64,000 nt of DNA from Dactylonectria macrodidyma (taxonomy: Eukaryota > Ascomycota > Sordariomycetes > Hypocreales > Nectriaceae). The position numbers and the translations under genes are program-made. The notes under the pieces are model-generated. The model was not told the origin of the DNA, did no database searches, and saw only the letters and a program-made list of their open reading frames with translations. Where the stretch lies: NCBI GenBank assembly GCA_020744425.1, contig JAGMUV010000010.1:248001-312000 (forward strand), read 5' to 3'. This document shows positions 22,607-36,027 of the stretch, one piece after another. Positions within the stretch are counted from its first letter, which is position 1. Each line of letters starts with the position of its first letter.

Positions 22607-23281
22607 TCACTCCGCCGGTGGGGGCATGTGCTTCGCAGCACAGGCGCAGCATATGCCAACTTCACACGCCGCATGTGCATGTGCAATTGCTGGGACGAAT
22701 CTCAGTTGAGTTGGTTGATCCTGAGGATCTGGTACATAGCACTGGTGTCTTGACCAAGTGCACAGCGGCGTCTGTCGAAAGAACTCGACCGCTCGACCTG
22801 CTTGGGCCATGGCGCTGTGGAGATTGCGATTGATCTCGTGGTAGTCCTGAGCCAAGTCGAGTTCGGGTTCGGGTTTGGGAGCGCTTTTTTGTAATCTCCG
22901 AAGGCGGCTGAGGACGTTTGAGTAGATGTATTGCCCAGCCTCTTCGAGCCCTTGGATGGCCAGCTGCAACTGATCTGGCGGCCTTTGAGCAATCGTAATA
23001 AACACCAGATATCGGGTAGCCTTGAGGACATTCATCTCACCTTCATTGACGTTCCGCAGGTTGTTCCCCTGGGTGAGATCAGAATGTAACCAGTTCATCC
23101 TTGCACACTCACGCGCTAGAGCAGCCTGTAACTCTTCACGCCTTGAGGATTGCTCGGCGCTCTCACGTCCTCGGGGGGAGAAAAACCCAAAAAGACGTTT
23201 CAGCGATCTCAAGGATTTTTTGCTGTCGTTGAGATGATTGAGTATGGTATCCATAGTGGGTATGGCATCCATCGTGAACAT
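22607..23281 (-). CDS. Hypothetical protein, 224 codons
   Basis: Longest credible minus-strand ORF of the gene island, starting MFTMDAIP. It has normal composition and no RIP stops. Residues about 20-60 are rich in Ser, Arg and Glu (SLRSLKRLFGFF, then RREELQAALARECARM). Residues 60-170 look alpha-helical and soluble, with short heptad-like stretches. The last 45 residues are rich in Cys, Ala and His and look less natural. A fungal-type intron of about 46 bp could lie there (donor GTACCA after SRHQCY, acceptor CCCAG), which would change the C-terminus. No signal peptide or membrane segment is seen, and I do not recognise the family. It is transcribed away from the DUF6594 gene, and the two could share the 658-bp region between them. 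Confidence 0.45.
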   Translation of the reverse strand: MFTMDAIPTMDTILNHLNDSKKSLRSLKRLFGFFSPRGRESAEQSSRREELQAALARECARMNWLHSDLTQGNNLRNVNEGEMNVLKATRYLVFITIAQRPPDQLQLAIQGLEEAGQYIYSNVLSRLRRLQKSAPKPEPELDLAQDYHEINRNLHSAMAQAGRAVEFFRQTPLCTWSRHQCYVPDPQDQPTQLRFVPAIAHAHAACEVGICCACAAKHMPPPAE

Positions 23282-23401
23282 GGCCGGAATTTCAAGGGGA
23301 GGCTCCTCAGGTATGTTGGATGTTGGGTTGGCTCAAGTCCGTGATGAATGGGGAAAGCAATTGAAGAGTAAATCCGCCAAGGAAGGGCGCAAAGCGAACT
23401 A

Positions 23402-23419
23402 CCCCCCCCCCCCCCCCCC
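23402..23419. repeat. Homopolymer tract of about 18 C
   Basis: Uninterrupted poly-C run about 120 bp upstream of the ATG of the minus-strand ORF. Such tracts can occur in fungal promoters, but the exact length is prone to assembly error. Confidence 0.7.
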
Positions 23420-23864
23420 TACCCACCTTGATTGTATTCAACGCATGCAACATCCAAGTACCTCCCCGTCGTTTTGATGGCCCATGGCCTCCCGTGCCGC
23501 AGCCACCGTGGGATTGCTTCTGAAAGTGCATATCGAAGGTCCAATGATGTCGACGCGAAGCTGCATTAGCTTGCCTTCTCTTGACATGACGTGGCGACAG
23601 CACACTTGCAAATATTGAGGGGTTATTTCACAGACACTGGGACTGCATGCTACGTAAACTAGTGTGCAGGAGGCTAACTGGGCATTTCATGCTGGTCTGT
23701 GGCAGTGGCTTCGGCCCATTAGGGAAGCGAATACTTCACCATGCAGTGCTTGGCACTCTTCGGTTCGGCTTGCCATCTTTTCTTGTAATTAGTGTGTGCA
23801 TGCAGGTACGTACTTAGGTACATATTGGGCGGCTTCGCTTGGCGCCGGATAGTGACAACTGAAA
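23420..23864. promoter_or_regulatory. Intergenic region between two divergent genes
   Basis: Non-RIP DNA between the ORF at 22607-23281 and the DUF6594 gene. Short ORFs on both strands have no family resemblance. It presumably contains promoters for both genes; no specific factor site can be assigned. Confidence 0.4.
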
Positions 23865-23881
23865 CGGCATAAAATATGCCG
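23865..23881 (+). promoter_or_regulatory. TATA-like motif within a 17-bp inverted repeat
   Basis: CGGCATAAAATATGCCG has 7-bp arms around AAA and contains ATAAAATA. It ends 58 bp before the chosen ATG of the DUF6594 gene, a plausible core-promoter position. Inference only. Confidence 0.35.
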
Positions 23882-23939
23882 GTTACCCTCGCATGCCAGC
23901 CAGTTTTTACTTTTGCGCCGTGAAACTAAGACAGCATTT

Positions 23940-24833
23940 ATGCCACCTACGGTCGACACTATCGAAGGGCTCGTTCAGGAGCCCGATCTCCGAGAGAAGG
24001 ATGGATATACGTATGCCGAGGGCCAGACTGAGTTTGTTCGCCTTCAAGTGCTCTCCCGGCAGCAGTACGAGAGTCAGCCGCAGCCGCGTTTTGGGTTCTA
24101 TCCGGTTCTTCAGCAGATCAATCTGCTCCACTTGGAAAAGAACCTTGCCAAATTCTACGGCATGTTTAAGGACAGGAGACTAGAAGAAGACGACTTACCA
24201 AATTTGCATCGGGACCTCAAGGAATACTGTAAGTTGGCTTCCTATGACATATCTCATAGGAGACCTCGCATTGACTCACATGGCTTAGGCCAGGCGTTGA
24301 AAGACTTCGACTATGTGCTCCAGATGAAAGAACCCAACGCTCTAATCCAGAAGCAGGAGTACCGCAATCGAGTTAGACAACTTTACGATTATCCCCGAGG
24401 CTTTTCGAAGAACTACAGAACTTTTACCGCGCCTGCTTCTCTGGACTCTGATTTCCTTACACGCTTCATCAGCGACCATCTCCCGCCGTGGGCGGCCTGG
24501 TCGAATAACGAAAAGAATACACGCTCGGATGAGTATGCCACCGGGGGGGCGAAGCCGCTAGAATACTCGACCGAGACACGCATCCTCGCAAGCGTTATTA
24601 TCACTCTGCTGGCTGCTTCCTGGCTTATTGTGCCCATCGTCATTATGACTATTCCTGGAAGTGCTAGCGTGGCATGGAATTTGACGACGATGGCCATAGC
24701 CATTGTTCTCTTCGGTGGGTTTGTCGCTGTGGTAGTAGGACCCAATTCGAGCACCAAGGACGTAATCACTGCGACGGCGGCTTATGCGGCGGTACTAGTT
24801 GTGTTCTACGGTAATATTACAAATAGCACTTGA
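23940..24833 (+). CDS. DUF6594-type fungal membrane protein, 297 aa
   Basis: Uninterrupted ORF with normal composition. I start at the ATG at 23940 (MPPTVDT); the frame opens nine codons earlier at a TTG, which is an unlikely eukaryotic start. The layout is that of fungal DUF6594 proteins: a soluble N-terminal half with the RFGFYPVLQQINLLHLEKNL block at about residues 50-70 (short-helix, Leu-rich), a helical middle with YDY near 150, and three C-terminal membrane segments at about 216-239, 247-266 and 274-291. The last ends six residues before the stop (NITNST). Family length is usually 250-350 aa, so it appears complete and single-exon. The function of the family is unknown to me; it is often linked by annotation to NLR or heterokaryon-incompatibility neighbourhoods, which here fits only loosely with TPR-1. 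This is the best-supported live gene in the window. Confidence 0.8.
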   Translation: MPPTVDTIEGLVQEPDLREKDGYTYAEGQTEFVRLQVLSRQQYESQPQPRFGFYPVLQQINLLHLEKNLAKFYGMFKDRRLEEDDLPNLHRDLKEYCKLASYDISHRRPRIDSHGLGQALKDFDYVLQMKEPNALIQKQEYRNRVRQLYDYPRGFSKNYRTFTAPASLDSDFLTRFISDHLPPWAAWSNNEKNTRSDEYATGGAKPLEYSTETRILASVIITLLAASWLIVPIVIMTIPGSASVAWNLTTMAIAIVLFGGFVAVVVGPNSSTKDVITATAAYAAVLVVFYGNITNST

Positions 24834-25660
24834 TGGTGGAAGTTGCTCGCAGCCTCGTCGAGTCGTGAGGGCTCCCAGAGAGAGTTCACCGATACCATTT
24901 AGAGGCTATTTATACACTGATTGCACAAAATTGTACTCATGTGCTTCTTGTTTGGCGTCTGTTCGAATCTCGAACCAGGATGATCCTTCAGCGGAATGTT
25001 CCTGCACGGTTTTGGGCCGCGGTCGCGAGGTTGGCGATTGCTTTTTCGCCGACAACCACAGGTACGCATCCCTACCACCACGAAAGCTCTGTGAAGTTAT
25101 TACAGACGCTTGCGATTGTCGCTGGCTATTACGTTAAGTGGGGTAGCAGGAGCGCTGGATTGTAGGGTATAACGTCTACCTTATAAACTCTAAAGGAGCA
25201 ACGCTTATACTGGGTATTCGCTTGGCAAGAGACATGTCTAGAGGGGAAGAAGTCAAAAGACAGGGAATAGGAATGGGAAGGCAAGACGCGCAGAAACTTA
25301 GAGGCTGCGGAGTAGATTAAGCCTGGTTAGATTATAGGGATAGATTAGCTGAAGTGGCAGGCTTTCTTTTATTAAATGGCTCTAGTTAATTAATAACTCC
25401 TATTAGAATGCATTATAGTGCTTTAATTATATAATCTTATAACTAATCATCCTTTATACTAATTTATATAATAAAGAGTAAATATACTACTTATTATCCT
25501 ATTAAAAGGGAATCCTTATAAAATATAATTATAAGTAGTAGTGCTATAATGTATTATTCTAAATATATTATATTAATCTACTATAGATAGTACTATCTAG
25601 TTTTATTAATTCTGGTTTTTTAAGGCCCTATTCTAGAGATAGCTGATAATTCTTAAAACG
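24834..25660. other. 3' flank of the DUF6594 gene grading into RIP-mutated DNA
   Basis: Composition is normal to about 25.35 kb and then quickly becomes AT-rich. ORFs of 60-112 codons at 24799-25165 overlap in several frames and resemble nothing known. The sequence ends at the TSD GAGGT of Gyp-A; without that insertion it would join 58965. Confidence 0.5.
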
Positions 25661-25665
25661 GAGGT

Positions 25666-26055
25666 TGTAACGATCTGTACACTGCCCTGGGCTCGTGAGT
25701 TTAGAGTAGGCTGAGGACCTGATCTAAGAGTTTATATAATAATGAATTAAGCATATTATACTTAAATAATATTAATTATATCTAGTAATAGTAAAGTCTA
25801 AAGTACTTAATATAACTAAGTATTATTAATAGCTAAGGAGCTGCTTATATTTAATATATACTTCTTAGTTAATTATATACTCTTAGTTTATTATTAGTAT
25901 AATAAGAGCGGAAGGGAGTGATATCCCTTATTCCTTTATTCTTATTATTCTTATCACTCTTATTCTAATTTATTAGACCTAAGCTGATTTATCTTTTAAT
26001 TTTTTAAGAGCCTATTATTATATATATATATTACTAGTCCTAACTACTTAGTTAT
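25666..26055 (-). repeat. Gyp-A left (3') LTR, part 1 (part 2 is 32353-32368)
   Basis: 390 bp, interrupted after GTTAT by Gyp-B; the last 16 bp resume at 32353. The outer 70 bp are unmutated and GC-rich, while the rest is heavily RIP-mutated. Confidence 0.88.
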
Positions 26056-26248
26056 TATCACGGGCCAGATAAGATCAACTCAAGAGGTAATGCCACTATA
26101 TTGCGAGAATACTATAATAAAGAGGAAAGAGAAAGCAGGCAGGCGCATAAATGCGCATACGCATTAATAGTCCCTATAGCCTGCCTTATGCGTCCTAGTT
26201 ACATATTGACCCCACCCTGGGTCTAGCACTCTAGACATTCCCATTATA
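26056..26248 (-). repeat. Gyp-B 3' LTR
   Basis: 193 bp; same length as 32155-32347, differing mainly by C/T and G/A transitions. Confidence 0.88.
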
Positions 26249-26269
26249 TCACCCCCCTCTTTAAGGCGC

Positions 26270-29200
26270 TTAAAACGGCTATATAAGCATAAGTTATTAA
26301 ATTCTTACGATTGCTAGATAATGAAGACTCTTCGTTTTTATTATACTTTCTTAGGCCCCTAGCATAGTTTAATTAGTTAATTATTATTAGAATGCTTTAG
26401 TATATCTATATCTATAGTAACTATATTAACTTAGGCCTATAATTACTTTAATAGTCTAAGTACTTCTAAATATTCTTTATAAAACTCCTTTAGTTATATT
26501 AATATATTCTTAAAGTTTTTAATAAAATACTATTTATTATTAAGGTTATATTTAATCTAATTTACTTTATATTAAAGCTATTTATTATATTTATTATATT
26601 ATGACTTTTTAATTTTATAAACCTTATACTCTTTAGTACTATTAATAACTTTAAATAATAGTAAGTCTTTATTTTACTTTAATATAGGATTATTAAGATA
26701 ATATTATAACTAATTTATATATAGAGTTAGGTTTATATACTATAAGGAGGGTAAGTCTAAGTAATATAAATACTTAACTTATTTTATAATAGTCTATAGC
26801 TCTTTCTTCCTTTAGTTTAATACTTAGTTAGGTCTTATATTTATAAGTTTATATATATTAACTTAGACTTTATTTCTAACTATAAAATCTAGTTTTTAGC
26901 GCTTTTTATTAGCTTAGTAAATTTACTATTCTTATACTTAGTAAAGATTCTACTTAGTAACTTTAATAGAGTCTATAATCTACTTAGTATACTACTAAGT
27001 ATCTTCCTTTAATAAATATTTAGCTTTTATTTTATAGTTCTTAAGGTTAGTTCTCTTATCTTAGTTAAGTTAGGATTAGAGTAAGTAGCTAAGTAATAAT
27101 CTTACTAGTTTTATACTTAGTAACTTATAATAAAGATTTATTTATATATAGTCTATTAATAGTAATAATTTACTTTAGTTATTTTAATAATAGTTAATAA
27201 ATAGTTATAATTAGTAGTTTAAATACTAATTATAAATCTTAGTATTCCTATCTATCTAAGAGTACTTTACTATACTTAGTTTCTACTTTATTCTAATAAG
27301 CTTATATAGCTTATTTATAAAAGTAATAATAAACTATAATCCTTAGTCTAATATTATTATCTTTAGTACTTTAAAAATATAATAAATATAGTAATAATAT
27401 ATATATATAATATCCTTTATTATTACTATTTAGTAATAAAGTATAGAAAAAGCGATCTTACTAAGCTAATTAATAACTATTTATACGCAGTTATATTCAT
27501 TCTTATCTTTAAATATATAATAAAAGTCTATTATTATATACTACTATATTCAGTGTAGGACTTCTAATAAGTATAATAATCCGGAGGTCTTATCTCTATT
27601 AGTATAAGCTCTTCTATATAGCTTATAATTTACTTAAAACTAATTAATATTAGCTAATAAGCCTAGCTATTAAAACCTTTAAATAATTAATTTAATAGTT
27701 TTATTATATCCTAAGTAAGCTATATTAAGCTTATAGTAGTTCTCTTTAATAATTAGCATTTAAAGAATACCTTTATCTAAAATAAAAATATACTAGTTCT
27801 AGTAAACTATACCTTTATTTATTATCTAACTATTAGCCTTCTTCTTTGCATTCTCTTAGTAGGGCTATAATTAAGGAGAGGCCCTATTAGCTTAGAAGGC
27901 GGCGTTAAGCAGCTGCCATCCCTTTAGTGCTTGGATAGCCTCCTTTCTAAAGCTAACTAAGGACTTAATAGCTTTAGCTCTAATTAATACTACTTCTAGT
28001 CCTTTTCCAGAATCAGGCTTAGTATAGGGGCTAGCTATAACCTTATAATTAATAGAACTAATTACTAAGTCCTAACTTAGTAGTACCCTGTTCTATATAG
28101 CTTCTTATTATGCCTTTTATATAGCTAGTTTAGATAACTTTTAAAATAGAGTATTTACTATAATGTTCTTTCGCTTTAAATAGTAAGTAATCTTAAAGTT
28201 ATAAAGCGCTAAGTTATCTACTTACTGCGCTTACTTACTATTAAGGCATTATTTTATTAAGAAGTACTTAAGGGCTTTATAATTAATAATAACTAAGAAT
28301 TGCTATTAAAGCCTTAAGAGCTTAGTATTTTATTCTTTTAAAGCTAGTATTACTATAAGCATTTCTTAGTTATAAATTAAATAATATATTTCTATATTAT
28401 TTATTATCTTAAAGAAAAAAGCTATAAAGTGCTAGTCTCTATTTTTACTCTTTTAAGTTAGTATTATAATTATTATATCTCCTAATACATTAGTCTTAAT
28501 AATTATATTATAAAGAGAGTCATACTAGGCCTAGTATAGGGCTAATGAAATTACTAACTTTATAGCCTCTATTATAATTATCTCCTCTTCAGTCTACTTC
28601 TATAAGATCCCCTTCTTTATTAATAGTATAAGTAGTTACACTATCTGACTATAAAACTTAATAAACTTTTAATAGAAGTTATAAAACCTAAAGAAAGCCT
28701 ATACTCTTTATACATTTATTAGTTCTTCTTAGTCTATAATAGCTTTTATCTTTTTTAGATTTATTCAGATCCTATTTATTATAATTATAAAACCTAAGAA
28801 TTCTATCTTTATAATATAGAATTCTAATTTATTAATATCTGCTTATAACCTTATTATAACTAGTTATTTTAAGATTATATTAATATATACTTTATAATCT
28901 TTAATATTTTTTAAATAAATAAGAATATTATTAATATATATTATATAATAGATATTTAAGAGATTTATTAAGATATAGTTAATATAAGCTTAGAAGTATA
29001 AAAGGCTATTAATTAAATTAAATAATACTACCTTATACTTATAAATACTATACTAAATCTTAAAGGCTATAAGATCTTTAGATTTTAAGAATATCTATAT
29101 TTAATAAAAGGCCTATTAAATATTAAATTTTATAAATACTTTTACTTTTACTAGCCTTAACTAAGTTTCTTCTATTAAAAGTAGTATATAATATTCCTTT

Positions 29201-31950
29201 ACTATTAACTTATTAAGCTTCCTATAGTTTATATAAAAGCACTATTCACTATTCTTCTTTTTTATAAATAGAACTAGTAATATATATAGTATATTACTTA
29301 CTAATATAATAAATCCTTTTTATAAGTACTTTTTAATATAGTTCTTTATTATTTCTAGCTATTTAAGGCTTAACTTATATATTAATAAGACTTTCTAACT
29401 ATTAAGGATTAGCTCTTTTAATTCTAGCTTTATATTAACACTTAGTTAATAAAGTAATAAGATATTAGACTTAGCTTTAAAAAAGGCATATAATAAGTAT
29501 AAGTACTATTAAAGTAATTTTAACTCTACTTTCTCCTTTAATTTAGATATATCTTTATAAAGGTTCTCCCCTCTAGCTTCTCTCCATTTTAGTTATTCTT
29601 TAATAATCTTATTAATCTCCTAGAAAGTGACTTTACTAATCTATTCAGTATCCTCTTATTTAACTACTCTTTCTTACTACTTACTAGTACTAATAATACT
29701 GATTTTAATTATAATTCCCTTAGTATTAATTATTAGTTATTATAATAAGTTAGTTTAGATTATTATTAGCTTAGTATTAAAGTCTTTTATTAAGAAAGAG
29801 GGCGCTATATTCTTTAATACTCTATTTATCTTAACTATATTCTCTTTAGTATTATCTAACTATTACTTCCTTAGTAAGCAATCTCCCTTTTTAAGGATCT
29901 GATCTTTATAGGCCTTCTTTTATTCTATACTTAATTAGTTATATTATTCTATATTAGCTTAATCCACTAGCCTTAAATAGCAAGGGCCTTTTAATAAAGA
30001 TATCAGTATTATAATATTATTACTAGAGTAATCCTTTAGCCTATTATTAGGCTATTATAAGTAGTGATATTTAGTAGAGATTTCTATATTATACTTCTTA
30101 AACCACTTCCTCCTAATAATTAGCTCTTAATATATCCTAAGTTCTAATATTAGATAATTTAGCTATTATTTACTATCTATATCCAGCATTACTACTATAA
30201 TATAAGTAATCTATTATTATCTGCCCTTATATTTCTTAATAGTAAGTCCCCGCCCTAGGATTAGGATTTAATAGCTCTATAATTATTAGTATATTCTTAG
30301 GGCTAGATCCTTATTTATAAAGATATAACTATCTGCTTTAATATTATATAGACCTTTAACTTTAATTACTAACCCTAAACTTACTATTATATAAGGATAG
30401 TAGAGCTTTTCCTTACTAAGTAGTTTATTTATATTAATTAAGCCTTTATTAAAGATTAGTAATTATAATTCAGGTCTTAGAAAGGAGACTTCCTTTAGGA
30501 CTTATCTTTTTCTAACTTAGAGGATGACTTATTTAATTTATTAGGAATTATAATAATAATTATCCACCCTACCTTCTTAGCCTTAGTATAAACTTCATTT
30601 ACTTTGCCCTCTTCTAAACACTCTTAGTAAGTATAGCTAACTTTCTTATACTTAAAGCACTTCCCTTCTTTAACTAGCTTATAAACCTCTAAGTCTTTAA
30701 AAGTCTATTTACTATTAATCTTAATCTTTAAGTACTTAAGTATTAAAGTTACTAACTTCTTAGTATCCTTCTTCTTAGTAGTAATACTATTACTCTTATT
30801 AGTTTATAACTTACTAGTCTTCTTACTATCCTTTTTTATTAAGGTCTTTATATAAGCCTCTTCTATTACTATAATATTACTAAGTATTACTATAAAAGTA
30901 TTAAAGCTTACCTCTTTAGTAAAGCGCTATATAATTATAATATGTTTTATCTCTATTAGTACTTTATTATAAAGCTCTTCTTTCTAATCCTTTTTAAGGA
31001 TCTTAGTATTATTTACTATAGTTAAGAATTTAATATAAAAGCTATACTAACTACTATTAATATAGTATCTTAAGGCCTTAAACTCTTCTTATGCTTTAAT
31101 CTTCTTATTCTTATTCTAGAAGAGAGTTATTAGAGCTTAGAAAATATCTTTAGTAGTCTTAAAAGCATCTTCTTCTATATTCTTAAGCATATAGAAGCAT
31201 AAATAAGTAGCTATAATACTCTTATAATGACTGAAAATATAATATACTTTATCCTCCTCTTTAGAATAGTCTTATAAGCTGTTACATTATAGCTTATGTC
31301 TGGCCTTAATAAGCTAGTCTTTAAAGTCCAGTTCCTTACTATTATTAAGCTCAGGTAGGTTACTCTCCTGCTTTTAGTATAGCTTAGTTTTAGCTATTAT
31401 CTCACTCTTAAGAGGCATGTCTTTATAGAAAGAGGTAGTATACTATACTGCTTTTAATTATATTAGTTCTTTATTAATCTATATTACTTTAATATAGGCT
31501 ATTGCTTTAGCCTTAATTGCTTTATTATACTCTTTAATAAGTCACTTAGTTATTTTAATATACTTATTATATAATTCGATAAGCTTATCTTATTACTCTC
31601 TAATTGCTAATTACTTAGTAAAATTATAAATTATTAAAGCTTGCACTTTAGAGTATTTCTAGACTATTAATTTAATATTATTAGTATTAATTAAGAGGTT
31701 TTTAAATCTCCTATCCTAGTCTTTTATATAAACTATAAATTAGCTATTATTTATAATTTTATAGGTTTAAGTATTTAAATCTTCTTTAATAAAATCTATT
31801 ATAAATTATATAAAAGGTCTAATAAATATCCCTTTATTATCTTTAGTATTAGTAATCCCTTTACTATCCTTATTTATAGACTTAGTAAAGTATTACTAAA
31901 CCTACTAATAAAAGGCGCTCTTTTAGTATACTTTATTAATACTCTCTTTA
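26270..31950 (-). pseudogene. Gyp-B gag-pol remnant, RIP-inactivated
   Basis: Minus-strand frames broken by RIP stops. Gag lies right of about 30.5 kb with a CCHC zinc knuckle at 30618-30659: spacing C-x2-C-x4-H-x4-C, two Cys codons intact, the others TAT. Reverse transcriptase is at about 28.6-29.6 kb, with the FQAYI.HIL block and YINNILIY (28917-28937) in place of YIDDILIY. Both catalytic Asp codons are thus changed to Asn. RNase H and integrase should follow to the left down to about 26.3 kb, but I did not place their motifs individually. Confidence 0.8.
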
Positions 31951-32154
31951 TTAACGCTCTATATACTTAACTCAGAGCTCTTAGTTATATTAATTACTAA
32001 TTAGTTCTAATTAATAGTAGTTTACTATTCATACTTATATCTTACTATAAATAAGCAGATCTATAGTTAGATCTAATATAATAATTAACCTTATACTAAT
32101 ACGCATTAAAGTTAATTAAGATATAAGTAGAAAGAATAAAAGATTATAGTATAA

Positions 32155-32347
32155 TATTATAGGCTAGATAAGATTAACTTAAGAGGTAATACTATTATAT
32201 TATAAGAATACTATAATGAAGAGGAAAGAGAAAGCGGGCAGGCGCGTAGATGTGCATATGCGTTAATAGTCCCTATGGCCTGCCCTGTGCGTCCTAGTTA
32301 TATATCGACCCCACCCTGGGTCCAGCACTCTAGACGTTCCCGTCACA
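32155..32347 (-). repeat. Gyp-B 5' LTR
   Basis: 193 bp; it starts TATTATAGG and ends CCCGTCACA, followed by the TSD GTTAT and the last 16 bp of the Gyp-A LTR. Confidence 0.88.
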
Positions 32348-35300
32348 GTTATAATATAGGTTATAATATAATATCCTCTTTCTAAGAGTTTTATTCTTAA
32401 GGTTATATAAGTAGACCTTAGTACTTAGGTCTTATTAGTTTATTACTTCTATCCTTTCTTTCTATTATTATACTAATAGTATATTAAATAAGATTATAAA
32501 GTATATAATTATATAAAAAAATTAAAAGATTAAAGTTCTTATTAAGTTTATTAAACTATTTAATATTAAAATATTATTATATACTTTTTATACTTATATA
32601 AAGTATTATTATATTATAAGTCTTAAGTTAATTTATTATTTTAAATATATAAAGGCTTATTAATTATATAAGTATTTAAAATCTAAGATTATAATTTATA
32701 AGTATTTTTATTTCTTACTTTAGGATTCTTATTAATCTTTACTTTAATTCTTAAGATTATCTATAAGAAGAAGAAGTTATAATAATAATATTTAAATACT
32801 TAGAATAAGCTATTTATATTCTATAGTTCTTTAAAAGTATTATAAAAAGTAATTTAAAAGATCTAAGCTTAAATTATAGCTACTTTTATAAAATTAAAGT
32901 ATATTAAAAAGATAGAGGATTATCTAGAAGAAAAAGAGACTCTTATTATAAAAGTAGTAAAGGCATAAGAGATATGAAATATCCCTTTAATAGCTCCTTT
33001 TTTAATACTCTTTTTATATATTATAAACTTAGTCCTTTCTTTCTTACTTTCTAAAGTTATATATAAAACGCTTTTAGTAAATATTATATATAGTTAAGGT
33101 TTTTTAATAATTACTATAATATTTTACTTTTTAAATAGTCTTTTTATTTAATAAAATATATTATTTTACTATTAATTTTCTTTACATTATAGATTTCTTT
33201 AATATAGCATTATTTTAGATCTTTTATTTATAGTTTATAATTATAAGTATTATTAATTATAATTATTTTTTTATTAGTTCTAATAGTAAGATATAGAATA
33301 CTAAGTATTTTAAATTTTTTATCTAATTTATAATTATTTTTTAAGATTTTCTTTAAGACTTTATAAAATCTAATAAACTTATAATTAAGCTTCTTACTTA
33401 GTTTATTAATATTAATATTTTTTATAGTTAGTAAGACTATATCTTCCTTTAAGAAGGATAGTCTTTTTATCTTCTTAAGATTATAATACTTCTTTATTTA
33501 ATTTTTAATAAACTTAAGTTTAGTCCTTATTTCTTTATAGAGATTTTTCATTTTATTAAAAGTAAGAATTATATAAAGATTAATTATTCCTTATTATAAT
33601 TAATAGTATGTATTTAGTATAAATCTAAAGTTTATAAATACTAGAATAAGCTTTATATTTTTATATATAGTAATATTATAGCTTAATTATATTATTAGTA
33701 GCTTCTTAACTTAGTTATTCTATTTATAGTTAATATCATATTATAAGTATTACTTAAAGATTTAATTCATTCTTTTTATTTATTTATTTACTTATAATTA
33801 GAATATAATAATTAATTAGTAATTAAGTCTAAGCTATATTATTAAGGCTTATTAAAACTTAGATATAAATAGAGGTCTTCTATTAGTTAGGTTCTTTATT
33901 AGTAATTTATATATACTAATAATATTTTAATTAAATATATAAGCAAATTCTTCTATATTTATTATATTTTTATAAAATATAAAATATAAAAATTTCATAA
34001 ATCTATTTATAATAATAAGAATATTATTATAAAAAGCTTCTATTACTAAGTCTTTTAATAAAGGTAATTTAATAATAAAATCTATTATAATTAAAGTCTA
34101 TAACTATTTTATAACTAATAGAGATTATAATTCATTATATAGCTTATAATATTATACTTTAGTTTTTATATAAAGGCTATATTATTATATAACTTTCTAT
34201 ACTATTTTCTTAATCTTAAGAAAAGTATATATTATTTTAACTCTCTTAAGGGTTTTATTAACTTCTTAGTATTTATATACTAAGGATGCGTGGATCTCTT
34301 ATACTAATTGTTTTTATAATTCATTTAGAACTTATAGTTTTCTTTTATATTATATAGAGTAAGGATTCTTTATAATTCTATTTATTTTATAAATTATATT
34401 ATATTATTTAATTTTCTTTAGTAATTTATTATTATAAGTTATATAGTACATAACTTTAAGAGTTTTATATATATATTTTAAATACTTTTATTATCGTTAT
34501 TCTTTAAAAGTAAAGGAGAAAATTTACTTATTTATTTTAATAATTCTAATATTAAAATCAGCCTATTAATTAATTATATTAATATATCTATTTTCTAATC
34601 CTTTCTTATAAATAATAATATAATTAAATTCTAATATATATTTAATATATTTAAATTATTATTTACTAAGTTATTATATTATAATAAAATATAAAATATT
34701 CTTATAGTTTATATAGACTTTAATTTTATAATTACTTTTTAATAAATAATATTAAAAATCTTTAAAATAGTTAATAATAACTAAGAATTCTTTATTATAA
34801 ATAAAGTAATTAAGCTTTATACTATATATCTTATATAAATTGAATACTATAGAGTAGATTACTCTATTTCTATCTCTTTATTCTATTTATTTTTTAAAAG
34901 CAAAATTAAAAGTATTAGTTTCTAATTTAATTTCTTTCTTTAGATTAAATAAAGCTAGAATAGGTTCTATAAGAATAAGATCCTTAATTTTCTAAAAAGC
35001 TTATTAAGCTTCTTTATTTAATAAGAACTCTTTTCCTTTCTTAGTATACTTTATAAGTAAGATAATATATTTAAAGAATTCTACTTTTAAAATATAAAAA
35101 TTCCTTTTTTTTAACTTAATTAATAGATTCATATCTTATAGCTTTTATAGTATTATATAAATATATTACTTATAATCTTCTTTATTTTCTAAAAAGAATA
35201 AGGATATTATTTAAGTAATATATAATAAAGATATTAAGATATTCTTATAGTATATAATTAATTATATATTAAAATGCTATAAGTATATTAATAAGTCTAA

Positions 35301-36027
35301 AAAGTATAATTAAATATTTATATAATCTAAACTTAGTTTTAAAAGCGGTTTTTTACTTAGATCCTTCTTTAATATAAATTAGATTATAAGCTTCTTTTAA
35401 ATTAAATACTATAAATACTTTAGCTTTATATAGCCTATTATATATTTTAAAGATTAAAAGTAATAGAATTCAGTCTTTTAATATAATATTATTAAATTAC
35501 TTAAAGTTTATATAAAGGTATAATTTTCTATTTTTCTTAAGTATAAATATAATAAAATATTTAGCTAAAGATTTTAAGACTTAGATATAGCCTTTCTTTA
35601 ATATTTCTTAAATATATTCTTTTAGTATTATAAGCTTATTATTATTAAGATTATAAACCAGAAAGAATTTAGAGTTTAATCTATCCTTTAAAATAATCTT
35701 AAGATCCTATTCTTTTAGTTTTAATAGATTTATTTTAAGTTCTTTTATAAAGAGCTTTTAGTAGATTCAGTATTTTAAAGGAATATTCTTAAGTTATTTA
35801 TCCTCTACTTATTATTTCTTTTTTTACTCTTTAAGGTCCTTATCTAACTATTAAAACTACTTTTATAAGAATATAATTATTTATTTTAAATATTACTTTT
35901 TTCTTTATTAATACTTATACTTTATTCTTTTTAAGAGTAAAAAAGGTTCTATTATTTCTTTTATTATAGCTTTATTAGTTTCTTTAATTAAAGTTTAAAA
36001 TCTCTATTTTTATTTATTATTATTTAT

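Larger units (their letters stand above)
26056..32347 (-). mobile_element. Gyp-B: Ty3/gypsy element in the Gyp-A left LTR
   Basis: 6,292 bp with TSD GTTAT (26051-26055 and 32348-32352). The LTRs are 193 bp each (26056-26248 and 32155-32347), starting TATCACGGG/TATTATAGG and ending CCCATTATA/CCCGTCACA. A polypurine tract is visible on the minus strand directly beside the left LTR (26249-26266), which fixes the orientation. Gag and Pol remnants are minus-strand. The right LTR is much less mutated than the left. Confidence 0.9.

Noticed and set aside
24955..24985. tRNA T-arm like sequence (TGTTCGAATCTC)
   Set aside because: No matching acceptor, D or anticodon arms around it.
24799..25165. Genes downstream of the DUF6594 gene
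   Set aside because: Overlapping ORFs in several frames, no family resemblance, and starts inside or just after the DUF6594 stop.
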